Below are positions 1 to 6,935 of a stretch of 32,461 nucleotides of DNA, one piece after another. The first letter of the stretch is position 1, and each line of letters opens with the position of its first letter. A program made the position numbers and the translations under genes. The notes beneath the pieces were generated by a model. That model was not told the DNA's origin and searched no databases. It worked only from the letters and a program-made list of their open reading frames with translations. The stretch spans positions 1 to 32,461 of the forward strand of contig JAFKFQ010000272.1 in the NCBI GenBank assembly GCA_017308215.1, given 5' to 3'. Source of the stretch: a bacterium (lineage in GTDB: Bacteria; Planctomycetota; Planctomycetia; Gemmatales; Gemmataceae).

Positions 1-753
1 GGCGATGTCCTCCTCGCGGTAGGCCCGCCCGTTGGCGGGGTTGGCGAGGTATTCGACGCGGAACGGGAGCATCATGAGCACCCCGAAGCCCATCAGCATC
101 CAGTAGACGAGGGTGGCCGAGAAGAATCGGTCGTGGCGGAGGTGTCGGAAACTCCGGAGGGGGTTCGGAACGGCGAGCCCGTCGAACCGCCCGGTGGGCA
201 GCCGGAAGAGGCAGGCCGCGGCGATGCCGGCCGCGGCGGCGTAGCCGAGCAGGAGTGTGTGCCGCCCGATCAGCCCCCGCTCCAAGAGCGAGCCGATCAG
301 CCAGCCGGCCGCGCTGCCGCACAAGATGCGCAGGAGGTTCGTCCGCGAGAACAGCCGCCCCCGCTCCTCCGGGCCGTAGTTCCGCTGGTAGACGTGGGTG
401 TGGAGCGGGATCACGGCGCAGAGGACCGCCGAGGCGAGGACGCCGCCGCAGAGGTAGGTGATCGTCCCCGGGACGACGGCGGGCACGGCCAGGCAGACCG
501 CCGCCAAGCCCCAGGCCGCCGCCAGCACGGTCGAGACGGGTCCGGGGAACGCGGTCAGGGCCGACGTGACGACCGGCGCGAGGAGATACCCCAGGCCGTT
601 TCCGGACACGAGCAGCCCTTTTTCGAGCGGGGTCGCGTGCAAGTCCTGGACGGCGAGGAGGACGAGGAACGTGCTGAAGCCGGTGTCGAGCACCCCGGCC
701 GCGACCGCGCGGCGCTTTTCGAGTGTGTAGGTGCGGCCTGCTCGTTCATCCAT
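1..753 (-). CDS. MFS-type membrane transporter, 5' part (runs off left edge)
   Basis: An open frame on the minus strand runs from ATG at 753 to the window edge without a stop (251 codons), so only the N-terminal part is seen. The product begins MDERAGRTYTLEKRRAVAAG, then shows alternating hydrophobic segments (for example GFSTFLVLLAVQ, VSTVLAAAWGLAAVCLAV, TYLCGGVLASAVLCAVI) separated by short Arg-rich loops. The loop with NYGPEERGRLFSRTNLLR resembles the cytoplasmic motif of major facilitator transporters. Substrate cannot be told. A second in-sequence ATG at 749 is in another frame and was not used. The family call is inference from topology; the coding call is firm because the frame is long, open and membrane-like. 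Confidence 0.72.
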   Translation of the reverse strand, partial: MDERAGRTYTLEKRRAVAAGVLDTGFSTFLVLLAVQDLHATPLEKGLLVSGNGLGYLLAPVVTSALTAFPGPVSTVLAAAWGLAAVCLAVPAVVPGTITYLCGGVLASAVLCAVIPLHTHVYQRNYGPEERGRLFSRTNLLRILCGSAAGWLIGSLLERGLIGRHTLLLGYAAAAGIAAACLFRLPTGRFDGLAVPNPLRSFRHLRHDRFFSATLVYWMLMGFGVLMMLPFRVEYLANPANGRAYREEDIA

Positions 754-1075
754 CCGGTCCCGTCTCGTCGCGTGTGCGCTTGCGGCGTTCTTTCGCCTCC
801 CGTGCAGTTGTCCAATTGCCACAGCCGGGCGGAAACACCTACCCTCTCCCTCGAAACCCCCCGTCGGTGGGTGTCCGCCGGCCTCACCCCGTCGGCGGAC
901 AGCCTCGACAGCCTGCCCCGTGCCGCAAGTTCTTCGCCGGTCGGCCGCAATGGCCGCGGGAGCGGGACGGTTCGCACAGAAGGTTGGCATGTCAACTCCG
1001 CGCGCCGGGGTATTTTCCGGCCCCTTGCCCGGCCGATTTCCGTCGTGGTAATTCAATTCCGGGGAATCAGAAAAG
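754..1075. other. Intergenic region, no gene seen
   Basis: This stretch lies between the divergent start of the transporter and the 3' terminator of the small minus-strand gene. Open frames here are out-of-frame shadows with no convincing ribosome site or protein-like composition. It must hold the transporter promoter, but I see no clear -35/-10 pair. Confidence 0.5.
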
Positions 1076-1104
1076 CACAAGCCCGGGGGTAAGCCGGGCT
1101 TGTG
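1076..1104 (-). terminator. Rho-independent-type terminator of the 115-aa gene
   Basis: Perfect 11-bp inverted repeat CACAAGCCCGG / CCGGGCTTGTG around a 7-nt loop, 10 bp past the stop codon of the minus-strand gene at 1115-1462. On the minus strand the stem is followed by CTTTTCTGATTCCCC, a short T-rich tract. Orientation and position fit termination of that gene. Confidence 0.75.
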
Positions 1105-1114
1105 GGACGAAAAC

Positions 1115-1462
1115 CTAAAACAGCCACCTGATGAACCGGCGGATGACACCTCCTTCGAGGTGTCGTCTCGCCTTTTTGTGCGCCTTCTCGGCGTCTTGCA
1201 GGGCCTTGATGGCGTGCGGGATGTCGTCGGCGTTGAACCACTGCCGCTCGTCCGGACGGCTGAAGCGGTTCGCCACGAGAATCCGGTAGGCATTCCGGAC
1301 CGGCTTCTTCTCGACGTAGAGGATCGTTCGCACCGGCCCCCGGTCGAACTTGTCCGTCCACGTCTGCGGCTTGACCTCCGCGGGGAGAAGGTAGCCCACC
1401 GCCATCGCCGCCATCACCACTTGCCCCTGCTGCTGTTGTTGCGCTTGCTTGTGCTGTTTCAT
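1115..1462 (-). CDS. Conserved-looking hypothetical protein, 115 aa
   Basis: I do not recognise a named domain. The protein begins MKQHKQAQQQQQGQVV (Gln-rich), passes a hydrophobic stretch MAAMAVGYLLPAEV, then a basic/aromatic core (TDKFDRGPVRTILYVEKKPVRNAYRILVANRF in pieces) and ends with a Lys/Arg-rich tail RRFIRWLF. Style and size resemble small plasmid-borne proteins of this phylum, like the 102-aa one at 22449-22757, but that is only resemblance. The frame is open upstream to 1729; I chose ATG 1462 because the upstream part is compositionally non-protein-like. A GGAGG lies about 22 nt upstream, so an in-frame GTG at 1468 is an alternative. A clear terminator follows. Confidence 0.6.
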   Translation of the reverse strand: MKQHKQAQQQQQGQVVMAAMAVGYLLPAEVKPQTWTDKFDRGPVRTILYVEKKPVRNAYRILVANRFSRPDERQWFNADDIPHAIKALQDAEKAHKKARRHLEGGVIRRFIRWLF

Positions 1463-2077
1463 AAGCACTTCGTCTCTTGTCACCCTCCTTTCGGCATGGC
1501 TGTCCCACGCTCTCCGTTCACGACCCCCGGGACCATCCCGAGGAGGCAGGGCCGTGAAGGCAGAACCGTGGGCAAGCGCCCGCGAGCACGCGCAAAAACC
1601 CGACTCAGGCTGCTGCCGTCGTCTTTTTTGAACCGCCGGTTTTAAACCGTCGGTCGTGCCGACGACGGGCACGGCGCACCCGGTCTTTTTGTGACCGTCT
1701 CCCGGGTGCCTGGGGAGAGGAGTGGTCAAAGGGGCGAGGCCCCTTTCCGAGGGAGATTATAGGCGGCCGGTTCGCCGGCGGGGGACGCCGGAAGCGCGGC
1801 TTCGCGGCCCGGCCATATAGGGTCAATATGACCCCAACGTCTCAGCCCTGCGAAGGCGGCAAATTTTTCATGTGGCACGCTCTTGCCGCGCGCGGCCCAT
1901 CACCTGCCGGCGGGCAGGAAAATCCCGCCAGAGCCCATTTCCGGTAATGCTACCGCCATTTCCAAGGGGGATGGAGGACAGCCGCCGTCGGTCAGGGGAG
2001 ATTATTGTCGGGAGACGGGCAGGAATCGTCGGATGGGATGTGTGGGCGGGTTCCAGCCGCGAAAAGCGGCTGCGGCC
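1463..2077. other. 615-bp intergenic region with palindromes
   Basis: No gene is supported; the open frames here are shadows. It holds a hairpin CGTCGG-5-CCGACG at 1648-1664, the palindrome AACCGCCGGTT just before it, and GGGTCA-ATA-TGACCC at 1820-1834 in a locally AT-richer patch (ATATAGGGTCAATATGA), a possible operator or protein-binding site. The right end carries the hairpin past parB. Confidence 0.5.
2054..2072 (-). terminator. Hairpin just past parB stop
   Basis: CAGCCGC-GAAAA-GCGGCTG forms a 7-bp stem with a 5-nt loop, six bases beyond the parB stop codon. No T-run follows on the minus strand, so it may be a transcript-stabilising 3' hairpin rather than a textbook intrinsic terminator. 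Confidence 0.5.
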
Positions 2078-2983
2078 TCAGTCGGGTTTCCCGCCGGTGC
2101 GGATACGCTCCCGCACCTCGTTGAGGGCGAGGAGGAGGGCCTGTTCGATTTCCGGATACCCGCCTTTCACGGGGCCGGTGACGACCACCTTCCAGGCACC
2201 GGGGCCGGCGAACGCATTCCGCGTCATCCGGGCCGGGGGCTTCGGCTTCCCCCGGCGCTGGCGGACGGCCCGCGCGGCGTCCTCGTGCGATAGACCCTGC
2301 TCGACCGCCCGTTCGGCGAGCGCCGCCTGGGCCTCGGGGTCGGGGAGTTTGGAAATCTCGTAGGCCGCCCGGGCGGGAATCTCGCCGGCGTTCACCCGCT
2401 CCTGGACCGGCCCGGGGAGCCGCAGGAGCGCGAGCGCCCGGCTCACCCGGCTCGGGTGGACCCGCAGGGCGTCGGCGACTTCCTTCCCCGTCCACCCGTT
2501 GATGCCCATGAGGGAGGAGAACGCCCGTGCCTCCTCGACCGGCCGCAGGTCTTCGCGGAGCAGGTTCTCGATGAGCTGCTGTTCGAGGATTTCCGACGGG
2601 GTTAATTCCGCCTCGTGGAAGTAGCACTCGATGTCCGGGAGGCCGGCCCGCCGCGCCGCCCGCCACCGCCGCTCGCCGGAAATGATGAGCCACTTTTCGA
2701 GCCGGTCCGACCACCGGACCCGGATGGGGCTGAGCTGCCCCTTCTCCCGGATGCTGAGCGCGAGCCGCTCCAAGGAGTCCTCCGAGAACTCGACCCGCGG
2801 CTGGTCGGGGTCGGGGACTACCTGGTCGATGGCGAGCCGGCCGACGTTCCGCAGCGGCCGCCGGCCGGCGTCCCGCTTCGCCGGGACCGGGGCGAGGACC
2901 GGCCGCGCGTCCCCGCCGCCGCGGACCCCCATCGACTCTTCGAGGTTCGCCGTGATCCGGTCGAGCGCGTGGCGGGTGCTCAT
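2078..2983 (-). CDS. parB: ParB-type partition protein
   Basis: 301-aa centromere-binding protein of a type I partition system; it loads on parS-like DNA and works with the ParA ATPase to segregate the replicon. Visible landmarks: the N-terminal ParB nuclease-like domain with VVPDPDQPRVEFSEDSL near residue 55 and the box GERRWRAARRAGL near residue 105, then ENLLREDLRPVEEARAF and a helix-turn-helix GKEVADALRVHPSRVSRAL near residue 170. The C-terminal part is Arg-rich. It starts 4 bases after the parA stop and is surely co-transcribed with it. The length is typical of ParB/Noc-like proteins. Together with parA and the divergent rep gene it marks the maintenance module of a plasmid-like element. 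Confidence 0.93.
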   Translation of the reverse strand: MSTRHALDRITANLEESMGVRGGGDARPVLAPVPAKRDAGRRPLRNVGRLAIDQVVPDPDQPRVEFSEDSLERLALSIREKGQLSPIRVRWSDRLEKWLIISGERRWRAARRAGLPDIECYFHEAELTPSEILEQQLIENLLREDLRPVEEARAFSSLMGINGWTGKEVADALRVHPSRVSRALALLRLPGPVQERVNAGEIPARAAYEISKLPDPEAQAALAERAVEQGLSHEDAARAVRQRRGKPKPPARMTRNAFAGPGAWKVVVTGPVKGGYPEIEQALLLALNEVRERIRTGGKPD

Positions 2984-2987
2984 GGGG

Positions 2988-3788
2988 TCACGCGATCTTC
3001 CGCCGCTCGGCGGGCGGGGCGGCCCGGCGGAGCAGTTCGTCCCCGAGGTCGCGGACGAGCCGCGCCGCCCGGGAGGACGGGCTGTGGAAGCTGACCGGCG
3101 TGCGGGTCGAGAGGGCGAGCTTGTAGGCCGACGCCTCCGGGATGACGGTCGAGAGGACGGCCTCGCCGTAGAGCCGCCGGAGGTGCTGCTCGTAGGAGCG
3201 GTGGACGAGGAGCCGGGAGTCGGCCCGGATGACGAGGTGGCCGAGGAGGGCGAGCCGCGGGTTCAGGTGCCGGGCGTGCCCGACGGCTTGGTGGATGGCC
3301 CGCAGGCCCTGCGTCGCGAAATCCTCCGGCGGGACGGGGACGACCACGAAGTCCGCGGCGAGCAGCGCGTTCCAACTGCACTGGTAGAGGTTCGGCGGGC
3401 AGTCGATGAGAACGAGGTCGTAGTTGGTCGCCTCTTCGAGGAGGGCGGCGAGGGCGAACTGCTTGAGGCCGAACGTCTCCGGCTCGGGGCAGTTGTGCCG
3501 GCCGAGGGCGGCGTTCGCCCGGACCATCGAGAGGCCCGGGAAGGGGGTCGGGACGACGAGGGCGGAGAGCGGGGTCGCGTCGTCGAACACCGCCGCGAGG
3601 GACTCGCCCGCCGGCAGCCCCTCGATGGCCGCGGAGCCGAAAAATCCCTGGCTGAGTGACCCCTGCGGGTCGGCGTCCACGAGCAGCACGGACCGCCCGG
3701 ACCGGGCGAAGTGGCCGCCCAGGTGGAAGCAGCTCGAACTCTTGCCGCAGCCCCCCTTCTGGTTGATGAAACAAATCGTCGTCGGCAC
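2988..3788 (-). CDS. parA: ParA-type partition ATPase
   Basis: 266-aa P-loop ATPase of the ParA/MinD/Soj class. The protein starts VPTTICFINQKGGCGKSS, carrying the deviant Walker A motif KGGxGKS within the first 18 residues; VLLVDADPQGSLSQ (Walker A' region) and YDLVLIDCPPNLY (Walker B) follow in the usual order. It drives partition of the DNA bound by ParB. I set the start at GTG 3788 because the fold begins there; the frame stays open to 3890 but the extra residues look non-coding and overlap a palindrome. There is no N-terminal HTH, so this is a short, Soj/type Ib-like ParA. parB follows 4 bases downstream. Confidence 0.92.
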   Translation of the reverse strand: MPTTICFINQKGGCGKSSSCFHLGGHFARSGRSVLLVDADPQGSLSQGFFGSAAIEGLPAGESLAAVFDDATPLSALVVPTPFPGLSMVRANAALGRHNCPEPETFGLKQFALAALLEEATNYDLVLIDCPPNLYQCSWNALLAADFVVVPVPPEDFATQGLRAIHQAVGHARHLNPRLALLGHLVIRADSRLLVHRSYEQHLRRLYGEAVLSTVIPEASAYKLALSTRTPVSFHSPSSRAARLVRDLGDELLRRAAPPAERRKIA

Positions 3789-3815
3789 TCGCGCCTGTCG
3801 TCGGTGGGCGGGGGC

Positions 3816-3832
3816 GATTGCCACTGGCAATC
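3816..3832. promoter_or_regulatory. 17-bp perfect palindrome upstream of parA (operator or parS candidate)
   Basis: GATTGCCACTGGCAATC is perfectly symmetric around a single central base (arms GATTGCCA/TGGCAATC). It lies 28 bp before the chosen parA start, in the gap between divergent parA and rep. A second, looser pair CCGCAA...TTGCGG lies just to its right (about 3835-3860). The position suits an autoregulatory operator or a ParB-binding centromere site; it does not match the chromosomal parS consensus TGTTTCACGTGAAACA. Confidence 0.6.
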
Positions 3833-3967
3833 CGCCGCAACCGCCGGAATTCGTTGCGGGAACCCTGACACGCGGCCCGGAAGGTCGCAAGGGGGAATCT
3901 GCACGCGAAAGGGCGTTTCGGAAAAACCGCCGCGGTGATACTCCCGCCGGGACGGAGGTATTACCGC

Positions 3968-5287
3968 ATGAGCCGAGGCCGAACCGAGCCGAGAACGAGC
4001 CGCTGGGGTGGCCTGGGCCAGCTCACCCTCGTCGAGCACGCCCTCTGCCCGCTCGACACCGGGCAGTCGCTCCGGAAGAACCTGGTGTTCGAGACCGGCT
4101 ACTACTACGCCGACCGGAACCGCCACCGGCGGAAGGCGGCGGTGACGGTCACCTGTCCCCAGGGCCTCTCCCCGTCCGACGAGTTTTACCTCTGGGGCCT
4201 GCTCGCGCTGACGTTCGCCGAGGCCGGGGGCGGCGGCCCGGCCGACGGCGAGTTCCACGCCACCCCCCACTACTGCCTGCGGCGGCTCGGGCTCGTGGAC
4301 CAACGCGGGAACCGTGGCGGCCGGCAGTACCAGCAGTTCGCCGACGCCCTGGACCGGCTCGCGGCGGTGAGCTACGCGAGCGACGCCTTCTACGACCCCG
4401 TTCGGGCCGAACACCGGCGGGTGCGGTTCCGCTTCCTCAGCTACAGCTTGCCGCTCGACCCGGACAGCCCGCGGGCCTGGCGGGTCGCCTGGGACCCGAT
4501 CTTCTTCGACCTGGTGCGGCCGCTCGGCGGCCACGTCCGGTTCGACCTGGACACCTACCGCCGGCTCGACCCGGCCGCCCGGCGGCTCTTCCTGCTGCTG
4601 AGCAAAATCTTCGACCGCAGAGACACCACCCCCGGCTTCTCCGTCGAGCACCTGGCCGTGGACGTGCTCGGCTTCGCCCCGACGCTCGCCCCGCGGCACC
4701 AGCGGCAGAAGCTCGGCCGGGTCGTGGACGCCCTCGCAGCCGCCGGCGTGGTGTCCGGGCCGGCGGTCTTTGAGAAGCGGGGGACGGCGGCCGGCTCGCA
4801 CACGGTCTCGTTCGCCCGAGGGCCGCGGTGGGACCGGGCCACGCCGGCGTCCGCCGTCCGGCACACCTCGGACTCTCCCCTCTGGGAAGGCTTACTGGCG
4901 CTCGGGTTCGACGCGGCCGCGGCCGACCGGCTGCTCCGCATCTACCCCAGGCCGACCGTCCGGGAATGGCTCGACATCACGCTCGCGGCCCGCGAACGGT
5001 TCGGCACCTCGTTCTTCCGGCGGAGCCCGCAAGCCTACCTGGTGGACAACCTCAAGCAGGCGGCAACGTCCGGCCGCACCCCGCCCGACTGGTGGCAGGA
5101 ATTGCGGAACCGGGAGCGGCAGCGTGCCCGCCCGGTCGCGGTCCCCGGCGGCGGGCCGACGCCCGACCCGTGCCGGGCGGTCCTCCGGCGGGTGACGGAG
5201 GCGGTCTTCTCGCCCGGGGGGGAGACACCGGCCGGCACCCCCGGAACCGTGCCGAGCGTCGCCGACATCCTCCGCCGTCGGCGTTAA
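3968..5287 (+). CDS. Plasmid replication initiator-like protein (Rep)
   Basis: 439-aa protein, start ATG 3968 chosen because GGAGG lies 9 bases upstream (the frame is open to 3935). It has the look of plasmid initiators with two winged-helix domains: an N-terminal part with LVEHALCPLDTGQSL and DEFYLWGLLALTFAEAGG, a middle part where LDTYRRLDPAARRLFLLLSK resembles the helical stretch found in RepA/TrfA-type initiators, and an Arg/Pro-rich C-terminus. I recognise the family style rather than a diagnostic motif, so the call rests largely on context: it is divergent from parAB and followed by an AT-rich tract and three iterons. Alternative: a plasmid-borne DNA-binding protein without initiator function. 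Confidence 0.68.
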   Translation: MSRGRTEPRTSRWGGLGQLTLVEHALCPLDTGQSLRKNLVFETGYYYADRNRHRRKAAVTVTCPQGLSPSDEFYLWGLLALTFAEAGGGGPADGEFHATPHYCLRRLGLVDQRGNRGGRQYQQFADALDRLAAVSYASDAFYDPVRAEHRRVRFRFLSYSLPLDPDSPRAWRVAWDPIFFDLVRPLGGHVRFDLDTYRRLDPAARRLFLLLSKIFDRRDTTPGFSVEHLAVDVLGFAPTLAPRHQRQKLGRVVDALAAAGVVSGPAVFEKRGTAAGSHTVSFARGPRWDRATPASAVRHTSDSPLWEGLLALGFDAAAADRLLRIYPRPTVREWLDITLAARERFGTSFFRRSPQAYLVDNLKQAATSGRTPPDWWQELRNRERQRARPVAVPGGGPTPDPCRAVLRRVTEAVFSPGGETPAGTPGTVPSVADILRRRR

Positions 5288-5318
5288 AGTCGAATTCCTC
5301 AAAGGCAGAACGCTCCCT

Positions 5319-5352
5319 CTTTGTTTACAGAATTCTTTGATTAAATACCTTT
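5319..5352. other. AT-rich tract, candidate DNA-unwinding element
   Basis: A 34-bp stretch (TTTGTTTACAGAATTC, then TTTGATTAAATACCTTT) stands out from the surrounding very GC-rich DNA. It lies 32 bp past the rep stop and about 90 bp before the iterons, the usual arrangement in an iteron origin. No good DnaA box is visible; TTGTTTACA is at best three mismatches from consensus. Confidence 0.55.
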
Positions 5353-5441
5353 GGCGCAGCCGCCGGTCGGCGACCCGCGGCTGGAATAACGCGACGTTCC
5401 GATTGGTTACTCGGAACAGTCGCCAGCACCGCCGCCCAGAA

Positions 5442-5528
5442 CCGTAACGCGACAGACACGCCTTCGGCCGGAAACCGTAACGCCGGAGACACGCATCGGC
5501 CGGTCGGGGGCGTAACGCGAGCGACACG
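5442..5528. repeat. Three direct iteron-like repeats, candidate oriV
   Basis: Three 19-bp copies at 5442-5460, 5475-5493 and 5510-5528: CCGTAACGCGACAGACACG, CCGTAACGCCGGAGACACG, GCGTAACGCGAGCGACACG. Start-to-start spacing is 33 and 35 bp, about three helical turns, and the first two share a GGCCGG-containing spacer. A degenerate fourth copy (AATAACGCGACGTTCCG) begins near 5385. Spaced direct repeats beside a Rep gene and an AT-rich tract are the hallmark of iteron-controlled plasmid origins. Confidence 0.7.
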
Positions 5529-5748
5529 TCCACGACCGAACCCTTACCTCGTTTCCCGAATGCGGGCGGGGGGCGTGATCAGCGCCCCTGCCCGTGCTAG
5601 TCCTGGACTCGCTGTGTGTTTGCACGGCGGTCGTCAGGAACGACAAACGTTGTTCATGGCGTTCATCGGGTCGGCGGCGACACCCGGTAAACTCGGCCAC
5701 CAACCGAGCTAAGGGGGCAAGGTCGCACCTTGCCGCGTCGCGCCCGTA
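5529..5748. other. Hairpin-rich leader before the domain V motif
   Basis: No gene is seen. The right half holds two clean hairpins, CTCGG-7-CCGAG (about 5693-5709) and GGCAAGG-5-CCTTGCC (about 5716-5734), leading directly into the group II domain V. They may be the remainder of intron domain IV or a leader of the structured RNA. Confidence 0.4.
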
Positions 5749-5782
5749 GAGCCGGATGCACGGATACGTGCTCGTCCGGTTC
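5749..5782 (+). ncRNA. Group II intron domain V (34 nt)
   Basis: The 34-nt motif opens GAGCCGGATG and closes CGTCCGGTTC. The AGC catalytic triad is at positions 2-4, an 8-9-bp lower stem (with G-U pairs) forms, a 2-nt bulge (TC) sits at positions 24-25, and a 5-bp upper stem G-CACG/CGTG-C carries a GATA tetraloop. Compared with the domain V of the complete intron at 26751-26784, the lower stem is identical while all upper-stem pairs have changed in a compensatory way. That is strong evidence for a selected RNA structure. No reverse-transcriptase gene or intron body lies upstream of it. Confidence 0.88.
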
Positions 5783-5835
5783 GACGGAGGCTGGCCGAAG
5801 TAATCCCGCTCCCGCGGCCCACGCTCCCCTCGTAT
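5783..5835 (+). ncRNA. Probable group II domain VI and 3' end region
   Basis: Directly after domain V a stem can be drawn from GGAG (5786-5789) plus TGGCC (5792-5796) pairing with GGCCCA (5816-5821) plus CTCC (5824-5827), with an internal 2x2 mismatch. This is where domain VI should be. The branch-point A and exact 3' splice site are not settled; a terminal AY could be AT at 5834-5835. Confidence 0.45.
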
Positions 5836-5897
5836 GGGAGACGGGCATGGCAGGGGCGGAGTAATCTCGGTCTTCTATCCGATTGTTGTCCTTTTCA

Positions 5898-6915
5898 GTG
5901 TGAGTGCGGGCGACAGGGGAACACCCCGAAGGACGTTTCTTCGGGGCCGTTGTGGTTCAAAGCGGGTGACGTGGCGTCTTGCCATTTAATCCCGTCGCGG
6001 GGGTCCGGGGCTACCGGCGGGTGACACCGCCTATGCCCGCTCAACCGCGCTGGCGTGGGGAGTTCCCGACCTGGCAACAGGCGGGATCGGCTTTCGACCG
6101 AAGCCGGCGTCCGGGGGAAAACACCCCGGCGGCGAACAGCTCAACCACGAGAGGGGCGAAAGCCCTTGCCAGTCAGTCCGACCCGGGACGGTGCCGAACC
6201 GGGAACAAGCCAGTCATCGGTGGGTAGGGGGGCGCTTCAGTATTCGGCCCCCCGAAATCGTCGTGCCTTGTCGGCACGGCGGAAACTGCGCCGCCCCGGG
6301 AGGGGCGGACGTGCGGTGGCTCGCCCGCGGGGCAGCCCGCTACCGACGTGACGGGTCGGACGGAGACTACAGCGAACCTGGGAAACCCGACCGCGGCCGG
6401 AGTCGCGCTCCGGTGCCCGCGCGTGGCGCGCGGGTGGTTCAAATGCGGCCGGGTGGGAGAGTGGCCTGAGTAGGAGCCGGCGGGAGCCGGGCCGTCCCCC
6501 TGCAAGGCAGTGGAGGGGCGGTTTGTCCGTTCCGGGTGGTGCCGAACGGAACCTTCGACGAAAGGGCCGACGGGCTGTGAAGCCGATGGTGTGCGCAACG
6601 CGGGCAAGTCCTCGGACTCGCCCGCAGTTTCCCTGGCGGGAGGAACGGCGGTCGGGGAGAACGCTCTTGGGTGAGCGGTCTCCCCGGCGACGAATCGGCG
6701 ACGTACGCCCGAGCCTTGCCTCGGGCGGCGTGGAGGTTCGTGCGCCGCTACTCCTACGTATTGGGGTGTTGCAACCGAGTGAATACTGCACGGCGGAGCC
6801 GTGCGGCAGCGAGGTGGCGGCGTTCCAACAGCGGAGCAGGACGCGACGCGGCCAGGGTTAACGACGGCTTCCGGGGAGTGTGCCGTGAACACTCCCCCGC
6901 TTGTTCGTGATCTTT
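5898..6915 (+). ncRNA. About 1 kb structured non-coding RNA, candidate domains I-IV of a circularly permuted group II intron
   Basis: No protein-like frame covers this stretch, but it is full of stable hairpins: CCCCGAAG/CTTCGGGG (5924-5946), CCGGGG/CCCCGG with loop GAAAACA (about 6112-6130), CGGCTT/AAGCCG, GGGC-GAAA-GCCC with a GNRA loop, CCGGAG/CTCCGG, CCCGCGCG/CGCGCGGG, and near the end GGGGAGTGT/ACACTCCCC (about 6873-6897). It begins with GTGTG at 5898 (GTGCG at 5904 is an alternative), matching the group II 5' consensus GTGYG. The GAAAA of one hairpin loop could pair with TTTTC just before 5898 as an EBS1-IBS1 contact, about 220 nt into the RNA as expected. With domain V placed upstream, the order is V-VI-exon-I..IV. 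Alternatives: an unrelated structured RNA next to an intron remnant. Confidence 0.55.
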
Positions 6916-6935
6916 GAAGTGCCGGGCGGAGGAGT

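Noticed and set aside
133..1092. 319-codon plus-strand frame over the transporter
   Set aside because: Antisense shadow of the minus-strand MFS gene with charged, repetitive composition.
3263..4864. 533-codon minus-strand frame across parA and rep
   Set aside because: GC-rich shadow: it overlaps parA and rep in the wrong frame and has Arg/Pro/Gly-rich composition without any domain.
5319..5330. DnaA box in TTGTTTACA
   Set aside because: Three mismatches to TTATCCACA; too weak to call.
5442..5528. Iterons read as a small CRISPR array
   Set aside because: Units are short (19 bp), degenerate, with partly shared spacers, and no cas gene is near; oriV fits better.
6873..6897. Hairpin GGGGAGTGT/ACACTCCCC as an intrinsic terminator
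   Set aside because: No T-run follows and the 229-aa gene starts closely after; more likely part of the structured RNA.
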